Under the pieces are notes generated by a model that was given only the letters and a program-made list of their open reading frames with translations, was not told the DNA's origin and made no database searches. From positions 1 to 34,262 of the forward strand of contig JAEXNA010000098.1 in the NCBI GenBank assembly GCA_023447635.1: a stretch of 34,262 nt of DNA, given 5' to 3'. The translations under genes were made by a program, and so were the position numbers. Positions 1 to 7,236 of this stretch are shown in pieces; position 1 is the first letter of the stretch; each line of letters opens with the position of its first letter. This stretch comes from Vulcanimicrobiota bacterium. Its GTDB lineage: Bacteria; Vulcanimicrobiota; Xenobia; Xenobiales; JADMJV01.

Positions 1-155
1 GCGGCGGCGTGATGCCAGAGGGCGCGGCTAGACGCCGCCCACGTCGGCGTGAACGCCGGCGGCTCACCGGCGCCGCCGCGTCTCTTCAACCGCTCGGCCA
101 AAAGACTTTTCCTTCCAGCGCATCCCATGGCGAACCGTTATGTTATAAAGGGCCT
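1..155. other. Left-edge noncoding segment with two GC-rich hairpins
   Basis: No gene is assigned here. Two adjacent inverted repeats are visible: ACGCCG at 32-37 with CGGCGT at 45-50, and CGCCGG at 54-59 with CCGGCG at 67-72. They could be the end of a gene lying left of the window, but no T-run follows them. The stretch just before the U32 start is AT-rich (TTATGTTATAAAG, 138-150) and contains TGTTATAAA, which resembles an extended -10 element. The frame of the next gene stays open through this segment, but the translated extension is arginine-rich and unlike U32 proteins. Confidence 0.3.
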
Positions 156-2705
156 ATGACTGCAGTCTCCTCTACCACCCACGGCGAAATTTTGGCCCCG
201 GCCGGCGACCAGGCGTCGCTGGAAGCCGCCCTCGCGGCCGGCGCCGACGCCGTCTATTTCGGACTCGACGAAGGGTTCAACGCGCGCGCTCGCGCTTCGA
301 ACTTTCGCATGGACACGCTGCCCGAAGTGGTCGCCAGGGTACACCGCGCGGGAGCTCGGGCCTACCTTGCCCTGAACACCCTGGTGTTCGAATCCGAACT
401 GGTCAAACTCGAGGAGATCCTGCGCGGCGTGGCTCGCGCCGGAGTGGACGCGCTGATCGTGCAGGACCCCGGTCTGGCGCTGCTGGCCAAAGCGATCTGC
501 CCCGAACTCGAACTCCACGCCAGCACCCAGATGACCATCTCCAGCCCCGAAGGCGCCGAGTTTGCCAAAGGGCTAGGAGTCACCCGGGTGGTGGTCCCGC
601 GTGAGCTGTCGGTCAAAGAGATCCGCACCTTCCGCGAGGGCACCGACGTCGAACTCGAAGCGTTCATCATGGGGGCGCTCTGCGTCTCCTGGAGCGGTCA
701 GTGCCTGTCCAGCGAAGCCTGGGGCGGCCGCTCGGCCAACCGGGGCAAGTGCGCCCAGGCCTGCCGCCTGCCCTACGAACTTGTGGTGGACAACGAAGTC
801 CAGCCGCTGGGCGATGTCAGCTATCTGCTCTCTCCCGGCGACCTGGCCGGCTTCCGCGCGGTCGAAGACCTGCTCGATATCGGCGTGCACACCCTGAAGA
901 TCGAAGGGCGCCAGAAAGGTCCCGACTACGTTCACCACGCGGTCGGCAGCATGCGCCGCTGGGTCGACTCGATCCGAGAAAAGCGCCAGGACCCGCAGCG
1001 CCTGTCCGAAGACCTGCGCGACCTGACCATCGTCTACTCGCGCGGATTTGGCGACGGCTTCCTGGCCGGCAGCGACCATCAGACTTTAGTCGACGGAAGA
1101 ACCCCGCGCCATCGCGGCCTGTTCCTGGGCACCGTGGTCGACGTGCAGCGCCACAAAGTCGTGATCGATACCACTCCCCTTCCCGTCCCCGAAGCCAAAG
1201 GCGTCGTCTCCTCTCCCCTGCCCGCCCTCGGCGGCTCTACCGCCGCTGCCTCTGGAGCCCCCCTGGCGCCCCTGCGCCCCGAACCCGGCATGGGCGTGGT
1301 GTTCAGTCAGGGCGATGAGCAAGAAAAAGAGCAAGGGGGACCGATCTTCCGAGTCGACGACAGCCTGGGCGACCTGGCCTTGACCTTTGGGACTCCGGGT
1401 CCCGACCTTCGGAAGGTACGCAAGGGCGCCCGCGTCTTCGTGACCTCGGACCCCAAGCTGGTGGTCAAACGCGTCGACACGCCGCACTGCCGCCTGCCCA
1501 TGCGACTCGAAGTCAAAGGCGCCGAAGGCGAACTGCTCACCGTGCGCGCCACCGTACACGAGTTCGAAGCCGAATCGGAAAGCGCCGTCGCGCTGCAGCC
1601 GTCGCAAAAGCGCGAGCTGGACCGCGCCGTGCTAGAAGAGAACCTGGGAGCGCTGGGCGGCACCCCGTTCCATCTTGAAAACATGGAACTGGACCTGCCC
1701 GGCGGCCTGTTCCTGCCCCTGGCCAACCTGCGCGAGATCCGTCGCGACCTGGTGGAACAGCTGGAGCCGTGGATCCTGGAGGGACCCAACCGGCGCGTCC
1801 GCAGCAGTTCGCAGCTAGCCTCGCTACGCCGCCCTACCGAACCGCGCGAGGCCACCGAGGCCCACATCGTGGCGCTTTGCCGCAACGACGAACAGCTCCA
1901 GGCCGCCATCGACAGCGGTATCAAAGAGGTCGAACTCGACTGGATGGAGCTGGTCGCACTCAACGGCGCCGTCGACAAGGCCAGAGCCGCCGGCCTGAAA
2001 GTCGGGCTGGCCACCGTGCGGGTGCAGAAGCCCGGCGAAGAGGTCTACGACCGCCGCCTCGAGCGGCTCAAGCCCGACTCGCTGCTGGTGCGCCACTGGG
2101 GCGCCCTGATGCACTTCAAAGACCTGGCGGAACGCCCTACCTTGCACGGCGACTTCTCGCTCAACGTGACCAACTCGTTGACCGCGAACCACCTGCTGCA
2201 TATGGGCCTGGACACCGTGACCGCCTCGCACGATCTGGACAAGGACCAGTTGATGGCGCTGCTGGGCGCCGTCGACCCGGCTCGCGTCGCGGTCACCGTA
2301 CACCATCACATCCCGACCTTTCATACCGAGCACTGCGTCTACTCGCACACCCTGTCTCAGGGGCGCGACTATCGCACCTGCGGACGTCCCTGCGAAGAGC
2401 ATCAGGTCTCGCTGAAAGACCGGGTAGGTCTAGAGCATCCCGTCATCGTCGACGTCGGCTGCCGCAACACCGTGTTCAACGCGCTGGCTCAGAGCGGAGC
2501 GTTCCTGATGGCCGAGCTAGCCCAGGCCGGGGTGCGCCGCTTCCGGGTCGAGTTCGTGCGCGAATCGCGGGAGGAAGCCGTGCGCGTGCTGGAAGGTTAC
2601 GGTCAACTGCTGCGTCGAGAGATCAGCATCGCCGAACTTATCTCTCGCATCCAGGTGATCGAGCAGTTCGGCGTCACCCGCGGTACCATGCAGCTCCTGG
2701 GATAG
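156..2705 (+). CDS. U32 family peptidase-like protein with DUF3656-type region (RlhA-like)
   Basis: This 849-residue protein belongs to the U32 'collagenase-like' family. Members of known function, such as RlhA, TrhP and UbiU/V, mostly act in hydroxylation of RNA or ubiquinone rather than proteolysis. The N-terminus reads GEILAPAGD, as in U32 proteins. A first cysteine cluster lies at C176, C183, C199 and C203, followed by the LKIEGRQK signature near 247. Residues 320-500 resemble the DUF3656 region of RlhA. A second U32-like half (about 565-849) carries another cluster at C727, C742, C746 and C769. Such clusters bind iron-sulfur in UbiU/V; here that is inference. A Pro/Ala/Ser-rich loop near 340-378 interrupts the middle domain. 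ATG 156 is chosen because the family homology begins there, although the GGG upstream is only 3 nt away. The stop lies 5 nt from the convergent neighbour. Family is secure; RlhA-type 23S rRNA hydroxylation is plausible but unproven. Confidence 0.88.
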   Translation: MTAVSSTTHGEILAPAGDQASLEAALAAGADAVYFGLDEGFNARARASNFRMDTLPEVVARVHRAGARAYLALNTLVFESELVKLEEILRGVARAGVDALIVQDPGLALLAKAICPELELHASTQMTISSPEGAEFAKGLGVTRVVVPRELSVKEIRTFREGTDVELEAFIMGALCVSWSGQCLSSEAWGGRSANRGKCAQACRLPYELVVDNEVQPLGDVSYLLSPGDLAGFRAVEDLLDIGVHTLKIEGRQKGPDYVHHAVGSMRRWVDSIREKRQDPQRLSEDLRDLTIVYSRGFGDGFLAGSDHQTLVDGRTPRHRGLFLGTVVDVQRHKVVIDTTPLPVPEAKGVVSSPLPALGGSTAAASGAPLAPLRPEPGMGVVFSQGDEQEKEQGGPIFRVDDSLGDLALTFGTPGPDLRKVRKGARVFVTSDPKLVVKRVDTPHCRLPMRLEVKGAEGELLTVRATVHEFEAESESAVALQPSQKRELDRAVLEENLGALGGTPFHLENMELDLPGGLFLPLANLREIRRDLVEQLEPWILEGPNRRVRSSSQLASLRRPTEPREATEAHIVALCRNDEQLQAAIDSGIKEVELDWMELVALNGAVDKARAAGLKVGLATVRVQKPGEEVYDRRLERLKPDSLLVRHWGALMHFKDLAERPTLHGDFSLNVTNSLTANHLLHMGLDTVTASHDLDKDQLMALLGAVDPARVAVTVHHHIPTFHTEHCVYSHTLSQGRDYRTCGRPCEEHQVSLKDRVGLEHPVIVDVGCRNTVFNALAQSGAFLMAELAQAGVRRFRVEFVRESREEAVRVLEGYGQLLRREISIAELISRIQVIEQFGVTRGTMQLLG

Positions 2706-2710
2706 GGACT

Positions 2711-4312
2711 CTAAAAGGCTCCGGCGGCCTTCCCCGCCATCCCTAGTAGCACCGCCAGCCCAAGCCCGCCCGGTCCCTGGGAGCGCCAGGCCAGCCCATC
2801 CTGCTGTACGGCTAGACACGAAGCGCCGCGCAAGGGCCAGCCGCGCATCTTGCCTACCAGGGTTCGTCCAAAGTCCGCCTCGGGCGAACCGTCAGAGCCC
2901 AGCCCGGCCTCGAAACCGTCCAGCAGCGGGCCCAGGTCCAGGTCGTCGGCGTAGACGATCCCCTGGCCTCCCCATTCCAGCGCTCGGACCAGTTCGTCCC
3001 GCCCTCCCACCGAGGCGCCCTGTCCCTTCCAGATACTGGCCTTCCCGAAGGACAGGCTCAGCCGTCCGGGCGGTCCCGCCTCCAGCAGCAGGGAGCCGAA
3101 CGGGGTGGCGTAGACGGTCTGCTGCCCGCTCGCCCCGTTGGGCGACGGCGTCAGCACCTTCTCTAGCAAGGCCCGGGTCAGCGGCACATCTTTGAGCGCC
3201 GCGCTCAAGGTCAGGGAGGTCGACACCGACTTCGCCACGGGCGGGGACCCCAGCAGCCGGGAGGCCAGATCCGGACCCAGGGTGGAGGGCCAGTCGCTGG
3301 CCAGGGCCAGGTCGCCCTCCAACGCCGCAAACGGATTAGCCATCATCGCTCCAGCGGTCAGAAGCCCCGCCTGAGTGCGGGTTCGGGGGCTGAGCGAAGC
3401 CAGCGCCAGAGCGGTTTGGAAACTCCACTTCAGGTCTAAAGCGTGGGCGGCCGGAACGTTGGAGGAGTAGGCCCCAAAAGCTGTCGCGTCCAGCCCGCCG
3501 GGGGTCAGGAGCGCCCGGGACAGGGACGACCCGTCGTCGGCGACCTTCAGGAACGCCTGGCTCTGCTGCTCCTGGAAGCTCACGCTCACCACACCATAGC
3601 GCAGGCCCGCCAGACCCTCCCAGGTGCCAGCGTCCGTCCCCTCCACCGGGACCGTCTTCAGGTCGCCCAGCAAGGCGTCCAGGTTCAGATAGGCCGCGAA
3701 CAGCGCCCCTCGGCCTTCGACCTTGCCACGCCCCTCCTGAAAATCTGCCCTCTCTCCGAGCGCCTGACGACCCGCCACACTGCCGACCAGAGCCCGCGCC
3801 CCTTCGGCCGAGTTCGAAAGGTACAGCCAGGAGCCGTCCTGAGCGGCCAGCCAGCCCCCCGAAAGGTAGCGGAAGCTCAACCCCTCGAGCAGTTCGGGTG
3901 AGGCTCCGGCGACCGCCTTCGACTCTAGCAGAGTCTCCAACCCGGCCTTGTCCCGAACTCCCATCAAACCCACCGAGGCCTTGCCTTCCAGCAGGGCACC
4001 TCCCATCCGTCCGTCGGTGAACCTCAGGAACTCTCCGGAAGAGGAGGCCCCGCCGGGGAAGAGGCGCTGACGTTGCGATGCCGGCAGCTTTTCGGAGAGC
4101 TCGCGCAGGTCCTGGCCCCAGGCTCGATAGTCGACCTGACCGCGCAGGTGCACCATCCAGGCGGCGCGGGAGGAGGCCGGAAGCCGGGCGCCCAGATCGA
4201 AAGCCGAACCGCCAAAGTAACCCAGACGGTAAAGCCAGGCCAGACCGGCCAGGAGTACCAGGACCATTCCGGCAACCACCGCCAGCAGGCGGCGCGAGCG
4301 TAATCTTTCCAT
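2711..4312 (-). CDS. Membrane-anchored DUF3352-like protein
   Basis: This 533-residue protein has an arginine-rich start (MERLRSRR) and one hydrophobic segment at about residues 9-28, so it is probably anchored in the inner membrane with the bulk outside the cytoplasm. The body resembles DUF3352-type proteins of unknown role: a 'LPASSRAAW' opening, repeated aromatic strand motifs such as FAAYLNLDALL, and a Gly/Leu-rich C-terminus. No catalytic motif is evident. ATG 4312 is chosen because GAGGAGG sits about 8 nt upstream on the minus strand. The frame stays open much further upstream (to 5596), but that part is the antisense shadow of the CorA gene. The gene is divergent from corA and convergent with the U32 gene. 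DUF3352 membership is a judgement from the overall pattern; the function is unknown. Confidence 0.7.
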   Translation of the reverse strand: MERLRSRRLLAVVAGMVLVLLAGLAWLYRLGYFGGSAFDLGARLPASSRAAWMVHLRGQVDYRAWGQDLRELSEKLPASQRQRLFPGGASSSGEFLRFTDGRMGGALLEGKASVGLMGVRDKAGLETLLESKAVAGASPELLEGLSFRYLSGGWLAAQDGSWLYLSNSAEGARALVGSVAGRQALGERADFQEGRGKVEGRGALFAAYLNLDALLGDLKTVPVEGTDAGTWEGLAGLRYGVVSVSFQEQQSQAFLKVADDGSSLSRALLTPGGLDATAFGAYSSNVPAAHALDLKWSFQTALALASLSPRTRTQAGLLTAGAMMANPFAALEGDLALASDWPSTLGPDLASRLLGSPPVAKSVSTSLTLSAALKDVPLTRALLEKVLTPSPNGASGQQTVYATPFGSLLLEAGPPGRLSLSFGKASIWKGQGASVGGRDELVRALEWGGQGIVYADDLDLGPLLDGFEAGLGSDGSPEADFGRTLVGKMRGWPLRGASCLAVQQDGLAWRSQGPGGLGLAVLLGMAGKAAGAF

Positions 4313-4426
4313 CAGAAACAACCTCCTCGAGCAGTGCAAAGGCGCCCTTATCCCGGGAGTTCTCGAAAAGAAGACCTCTCTCCCTGCGCTAGGGCTATCC
4401 GAACTGGCTTCGAATCGTCTCGGGAG

Positions 4427-5572
4427 ATGTCCCGACGCAAGCGTAAAAAGCTCTCTCACCGGCAGACCGTGGGGGCGGTGCCCGGCACCCTGGTAGCCAG
4501 CCCGATCTCCAGCCCCACCGAAGTTCGCCTGATCCGCTACCACAAGGCGGAGTTTCGGGAGAGCTGCCCCCAGCCGCTGGACTTCAAAGACCTCTGCCCG
4601 GTCGACGAGGTGATGTGGGTGGACGTGGACGGTCTGGCCGACGTCGACCTGGTGCAGAAACTGGGCGACCATTTCGCCATCCACCGTCTGGCCATGGAGG
4701 ACGTCCTTTACAGCCACCAGTCCAAGGCCGACGACTTCGGCACCCACCTGCAGATCTGCTTCGCCACCCTGGCCGACGACAGCGCCGCTACCGAGCCGAT
4801 CTCGATGTTCGTCGGCGACCGCTTCGTCCTGACCTTCCAGGCCGGCATCCCCGGCGACCCGTTCGAACCGGTGCGTCTGCGCCTGCGGGAAGCTCGCGGC
4901 ACCATCCGCGAGCGAGGCGCCGACTACCTGGCCTACGCCCTGCTCGACGCCACCATCGACGCCTACTTTCCCATCGTGGACAGCTGGTCCGACACCCTGA
5001 TCAGCTACGAAGAGCAGGTCAGGGACCGCCCAACCCCCGAGCTCTGGACCAGCATCTGCTCGCTGCGCACCTCGGTGCTGACCCTGCGCCGCACCCTGCG
5101 TCATTTTCGCGAGGCGATCGCCACCTTGCTGAGCTACGAGGGCAACCTGATCCAGCCCGAGACTCGTCCGTTCTATCGCGACCTGCACAGTCACCTCATG
5201 GAACTGGTCGAAGCGCTCGACGAACTGCGCGAAACCTCGGCCGAGCTGATGGCCACTTTCCACGCCCGCCAGTCGCAGAAGACCAACGACATCATGCAGC
5301 TGTTGACTATCATCTCGACCGTCTTCATCCCGCTGACCTTCGTGGCCGGCATCTACGGGATGAACTTCAACCCGGAGAAATCGCCCCTGAACATGCCCGA
5401 GCTGAACTGGTACTGGGGCTACCCGCTGTGTATAGCCATCATGGTCGGAATCACCGTGCTCGAAATGCTGTACTTCTGGAAACGCGGCTGGATCTTTCAG
5501 AGTCGGCCGCTGGGCGAACTGGGGCCCCAGCCGGGCAAGCGCCACCATAAGAAACACCGCGCCGTGAAATAG
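4427..5572 (+). CDS. corA: CorA family divalent-cation transporter
   Basis: This 381-residue protein is a CorA-type pentameric channel for Mg2+ (or Co2+/Ni2+/Zn2+). The acidic cytoplasmic domain is followed by a long helical stalk (about 185-290). The C-terminus has two membrane helices (about 290-309 and 330-350) with the signature YGMNF, GMN at 311-313, in the loop after the first helix. The sequence after the second helix is basic (KRHHKKHR), as expected for a cytoplasmic tail. ATG 4427 is the only reasonable start, although the GGGAG upstream directly abuts it; the first 30 residues are basic and variable. It is divergent from the DUF3352-like gene, with about 114 nt between start codons. 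Metal preference cannot be read from the sequence. Confidence 0.93.
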   Translation: MSRRKRKKLSHRQTVGAVPGTLVASPISSPTEVRLIRYHKAEFRESCPQPLDFKDLCPVDEVMWVDVDGLADVDLVQKLGDHFAIHRLAMEDVLYSHQSKADDFGTHLQICFATLADDSAATEPISMFVGDRFVLTFQAGIPGDPFEPVRLRLREARGTIRERGADYLAYALLDATIDAYFPIVDSWSDTLISYEEQVRDRPTPELWTSICSLRTSVLTLRRTLRHFREAIATLLSYEGNLIQPETRPFYRDLHSHLMELVEALDELRETSAELMATFHARQSQKTNDIMQLLTIISTVFIPLTFVAGIYGMNFNPEKSPLNMPELNWYWGYPLCIAIMVGITVLEMLYFWKRGWIFQSRPLGELGPQPGKRHHKKHRAVK

Positions 5573-5632
5573 TCCGGATTGCCTAGTGCCCCCCACCAGG
5601 GGTAGCTTTCGCCGCTAAGAAGGCTCGCTGCT

Positions 5633-5851
5633 GTGGGAAGGGTGTTTGCTATCGCATTGTTGACCGTGTCGTGCCTCGCAGGCTGCTGTGGACCAATAGA
5701 CTCGCGAGCCGGTTCCGTCCCCGGATTACCGCCGTCGGCCGCTCTGCAATCCCGGGTCCGACCGCCCGGACAAGCCGCCCCTCCCCCCTTTCCCACTCCG
5801 ATCGGGCAGAACAGCGCTGCCGCGTTCACCTCCGGCCCCCTGCCGCGCTGA
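5633..5851 (+). CDS. Possible small lipoprotein
   Basis: A 72-residue frame begins with GTG at 5633. AAGAAGG (5617-5623) lies 9 nt upstream, a good ribosome binding site. The N-terminus is a short arginine-containing n-region, a hydrophobic stretch and a lipobox LAGC with the candidate lipidated cysteine at residue 18. The remaining 54 residues are proline-, serine- and alanine-rich, so the mature part is probably an unstructured surface tether. It lies 60 nt after corA and 114 nt before the glycosyltransferase. No family is recognised. The combination of ribosome site, lipobox and intact frame supports it, but it is short and could be chance in GC-rich DNA. Confidence 0.45.
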   Translation: MGRVFAIALLTVSCLAGCCGPIDSRAGSVPGLPPSAALQSRVRPPGQAAPPPFPTPIGQNSAAAFTSGPLPR

Positions 5852-5902
5852 AACCCACGCCGCCGATAAGAACCCGGCCAGTTGGATTCCGAGTTCCCCA
5901 GG

Positions 5903-5942
5903 AGGTCGGTCGACTACGTTAAAGCAACGTCCTGCCCGACCT
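5903..5942 (+). promoter_or_regulatory. Nested inverted repeat in the leader of the glycosyltransferase gene
   Basis: An outer dyad AGGTCGG (5903-5909) / CCGACCT (5936-5942) encloses an inner dyad ACGTT (5916-5920) / AACGT (5926-5930) with a 5-nt AAAGC loop. The internal loop is nearly symmetric (6 and 5 nt). The element ends 23 nt before the ATG at 5966. It could be an operator, a leader RNA structure or a terminator for the upstream frame; no T-run follows, which argues against a terminator. Confidence 0.4.
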
Positions 5943-5965
5943 GATAGAGGCCGAAGCGGTACGCT

Positions 5966-7180
5966 ATGCTCACATCGACAAAATTTTCCAACGCCCCTGT
6001 TCTTCTCGCCGGCCTGCTTATCGTGGCCTTCGGAGCCTGGTTACGCCTGAGCGATAGCTTTGCCGGGGCTCTGGGGCCCGGCTATGACGAGCGGCTCTAT
6101 TCGAGCTTTCTCGATACCCTGAGACAGACCGGAAGCTATCCGGACCTGGTGAAAAGCTACCTGGCGGGCGAGGCGGGGGTCTCCGAGAAGCGAGTCTCAC
6201 CCATGCGGTGCCTACCCCTGCTACACGCCTGGGCCTGGAGTTCGCTGAGCGGACGAGGGTCCTACCAGTCCCTGATGGATGTTAGCGCGATGGTCTCGAT
6301 CCTGATGCTACCTCTGTCCGGGGCGCTAGGATACAGGCTCGGCGGCAACCGTGCTGGGCTGGCCATCACGGCGCTTATGAGCGTAGCGCCCCTGCAGGTC
6401 TATATGGCTCACCGCTCCCTTATGGACGGCTACTTCAGCTTCTGGATGCTGCTGATGATGTGGCTCCTGTGGGAGTGCCTGGAAGGTTCGCATAAGCTCT
6501 GGCCTCCACTGCTGTTAGGCGCCTCCTGGACGCTGCTGCTTTTGTGCAAGGAGACGTCAGCCTTTGTCTGGCTCGGCACCCTCCTTGCCCTGCTCTTTGT
6601 CCGAACCTCCGAGGGGCGGTGGCCCGGTCCGAGAACGTGGGCGGCTCTGGCTCTGGGCCCCGCGGTCGGTCTGGCTCTACTACTCTGGCTTTGCGGAGGA
6701 CCATCGCCGTTTCTAGCGCTGATACAAGCCTATCTGACCAAACAGATGCCACAGTTCGTCCTTCTCCATGCCAACGGCCCCTGGTGGGGTTATTTACTGG
6801 CCTCGTTGATCTTGAGCCCTCTGGTCAGCCTCATGGCCTGGGGCGGACTGCTCGGAGTGGGAGGCAAGGAGCGTTCGAGCCGCCTCCTGGCCGTGATAAG
6901 TCTAACCACTCTGGCTATCCCTACCGCCTTTCCGCTCATCGTACCGCGGCTTTTGACCGCGGCGGACTTCCCCCTTCGATGGCTCTGCTGGATGCAGATA
7001 CGGACCGCTACCGACCGTATCAAAAGGCCAGAGATCTCGGCGTTGCTAACCGCCGTGTTAGTGGCCGGGCTCTGTGCTGCCGAGTTCGCCAACTTTTATC
7101 TTATTTTCCAGAAGAACGGGGTGTACGAGCCCACCTGTGATGTTCTGCTCTGGGTCTTCAAGGTCGTCCCTCAAATCTAA
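5966..7180 (+). CDS. GT-C (family 39-like) integral-membrane glycosyltransferase
   Basis: This 404-residue polytopic membrane protein has about nine to eleven hydrophobic segments. After the first helix comes GPGYDERLY, with the acidic pair D41-E42 in the first extracytoplasmic loop, the position of the catalytic acidic residue in protein mannosyltransferase/ArnT-type (GT39/GT83) enzymes. HRSLMDGYF near residue 151 and a charged CKETSAF segment near 196 also fit this fold. Such enzymes transfer a sugar from a polyprenyl-phosphate donor to lipid or protein on the outer face of the inner membrane; the substrate here is unknown. At 404 residues it is short for the family and lacks a large C-terminal soluble domain. 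Only a weak GAGG lies about 15 nt before the ATG. The codon after its stop opens the terminator at 7181. Confidence 0.75.
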   Translation: MLTSTKFSNAPVLLAGLLIVAFGAWLRLSDSFAGALGPGYDERLYSSFLDTLRQTGSYPDLVKSYLAGEAGVSEKRVSPMRCLPLLHAWAWSSLSGRGSYQSLMDVSAMVSILMLPLSGALGYRLGGNRAGLAITALMSVAPLQVYMAHRSLMDGYFSFWMLLMMWLLWECLEGSHKLWPPLLLGASWTLLLLCKETSAFVWLGTLLALLFVRTSEGRWPGPRTWAALALGPAVGLALLLWLCGGPSPFLALIQAYLTKQMPQFVLLHANGPWWGYLLASLILSPLVSLMAWGGLLGVGGKERSSRLLAVISLTTLAIPTAFPLIVPRLLTAADFPLRWLCWMQIRTATDRIKRPEISALLTAVLVAGLCAAEFANFYLIFQKNGVYEPTCDVLLWVFKVVPQI

Positions 7181-7216
7181 GGAAAGAGCCTCTACCCGTG
7201 GGCAGAGGCTCTTTCC
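7181..7216. terminator. Bidirectional terminator between the glycosyltransferase gene and lon
   Basis: This is a perfect 13-bp inverted repeat: GGAAAGAGCCTCT (7181-7193), a 10-nt loop, and AGAGGCTCTTTCC (7204-7216). It starts at the base after the plus-strand stop codon and ends 20 nt from the minus-strand lon stop codon. The A-rich left and T-rich right ends of the stem let it work in both directions, as expected between convergent genes. Confidence 0.85.
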
Positions 7217-7236
7217 TGGACCGACTCAGGGTATCG

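Larger units (their letters stand above)
5573..5965. other. Intergenic stretch after corA
   Basis: This 393-nt gap contains one plausible small lipoprotein gene (5633-5851) and a nested dyad (5903-5942), described separately. The only other open frame here (5671-5922, plus strand) is arginine/proline-rich, has no ribosome binding site and looks like a shadow of high GC content. Nothing else is recognisable. Confidence 0.4.

Noticed and set aside
1..155. N-terminal extension of the U32 protein to position 9
   Set aside because: The extra residues are Arg/Pro/Ala-rich without homology, and the family-typical N-terminus begins just after ATG 156.
4313..5596. Upstream extension of the DUF3352-like frame to 5596 on the minus strand
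   Set aside because: This part lies opposite corA and is rich in His, Gln and Gly with no domain pattern; the real start at 4312 has a strong ribosome site and is followed by a clear membrane anchor.
5671..5922. 83-residue frame overlapping the small lipoprotein
   Set aside because: It is Arg/Pro-rich with no ribosome site or signal; it is a frame shadow.
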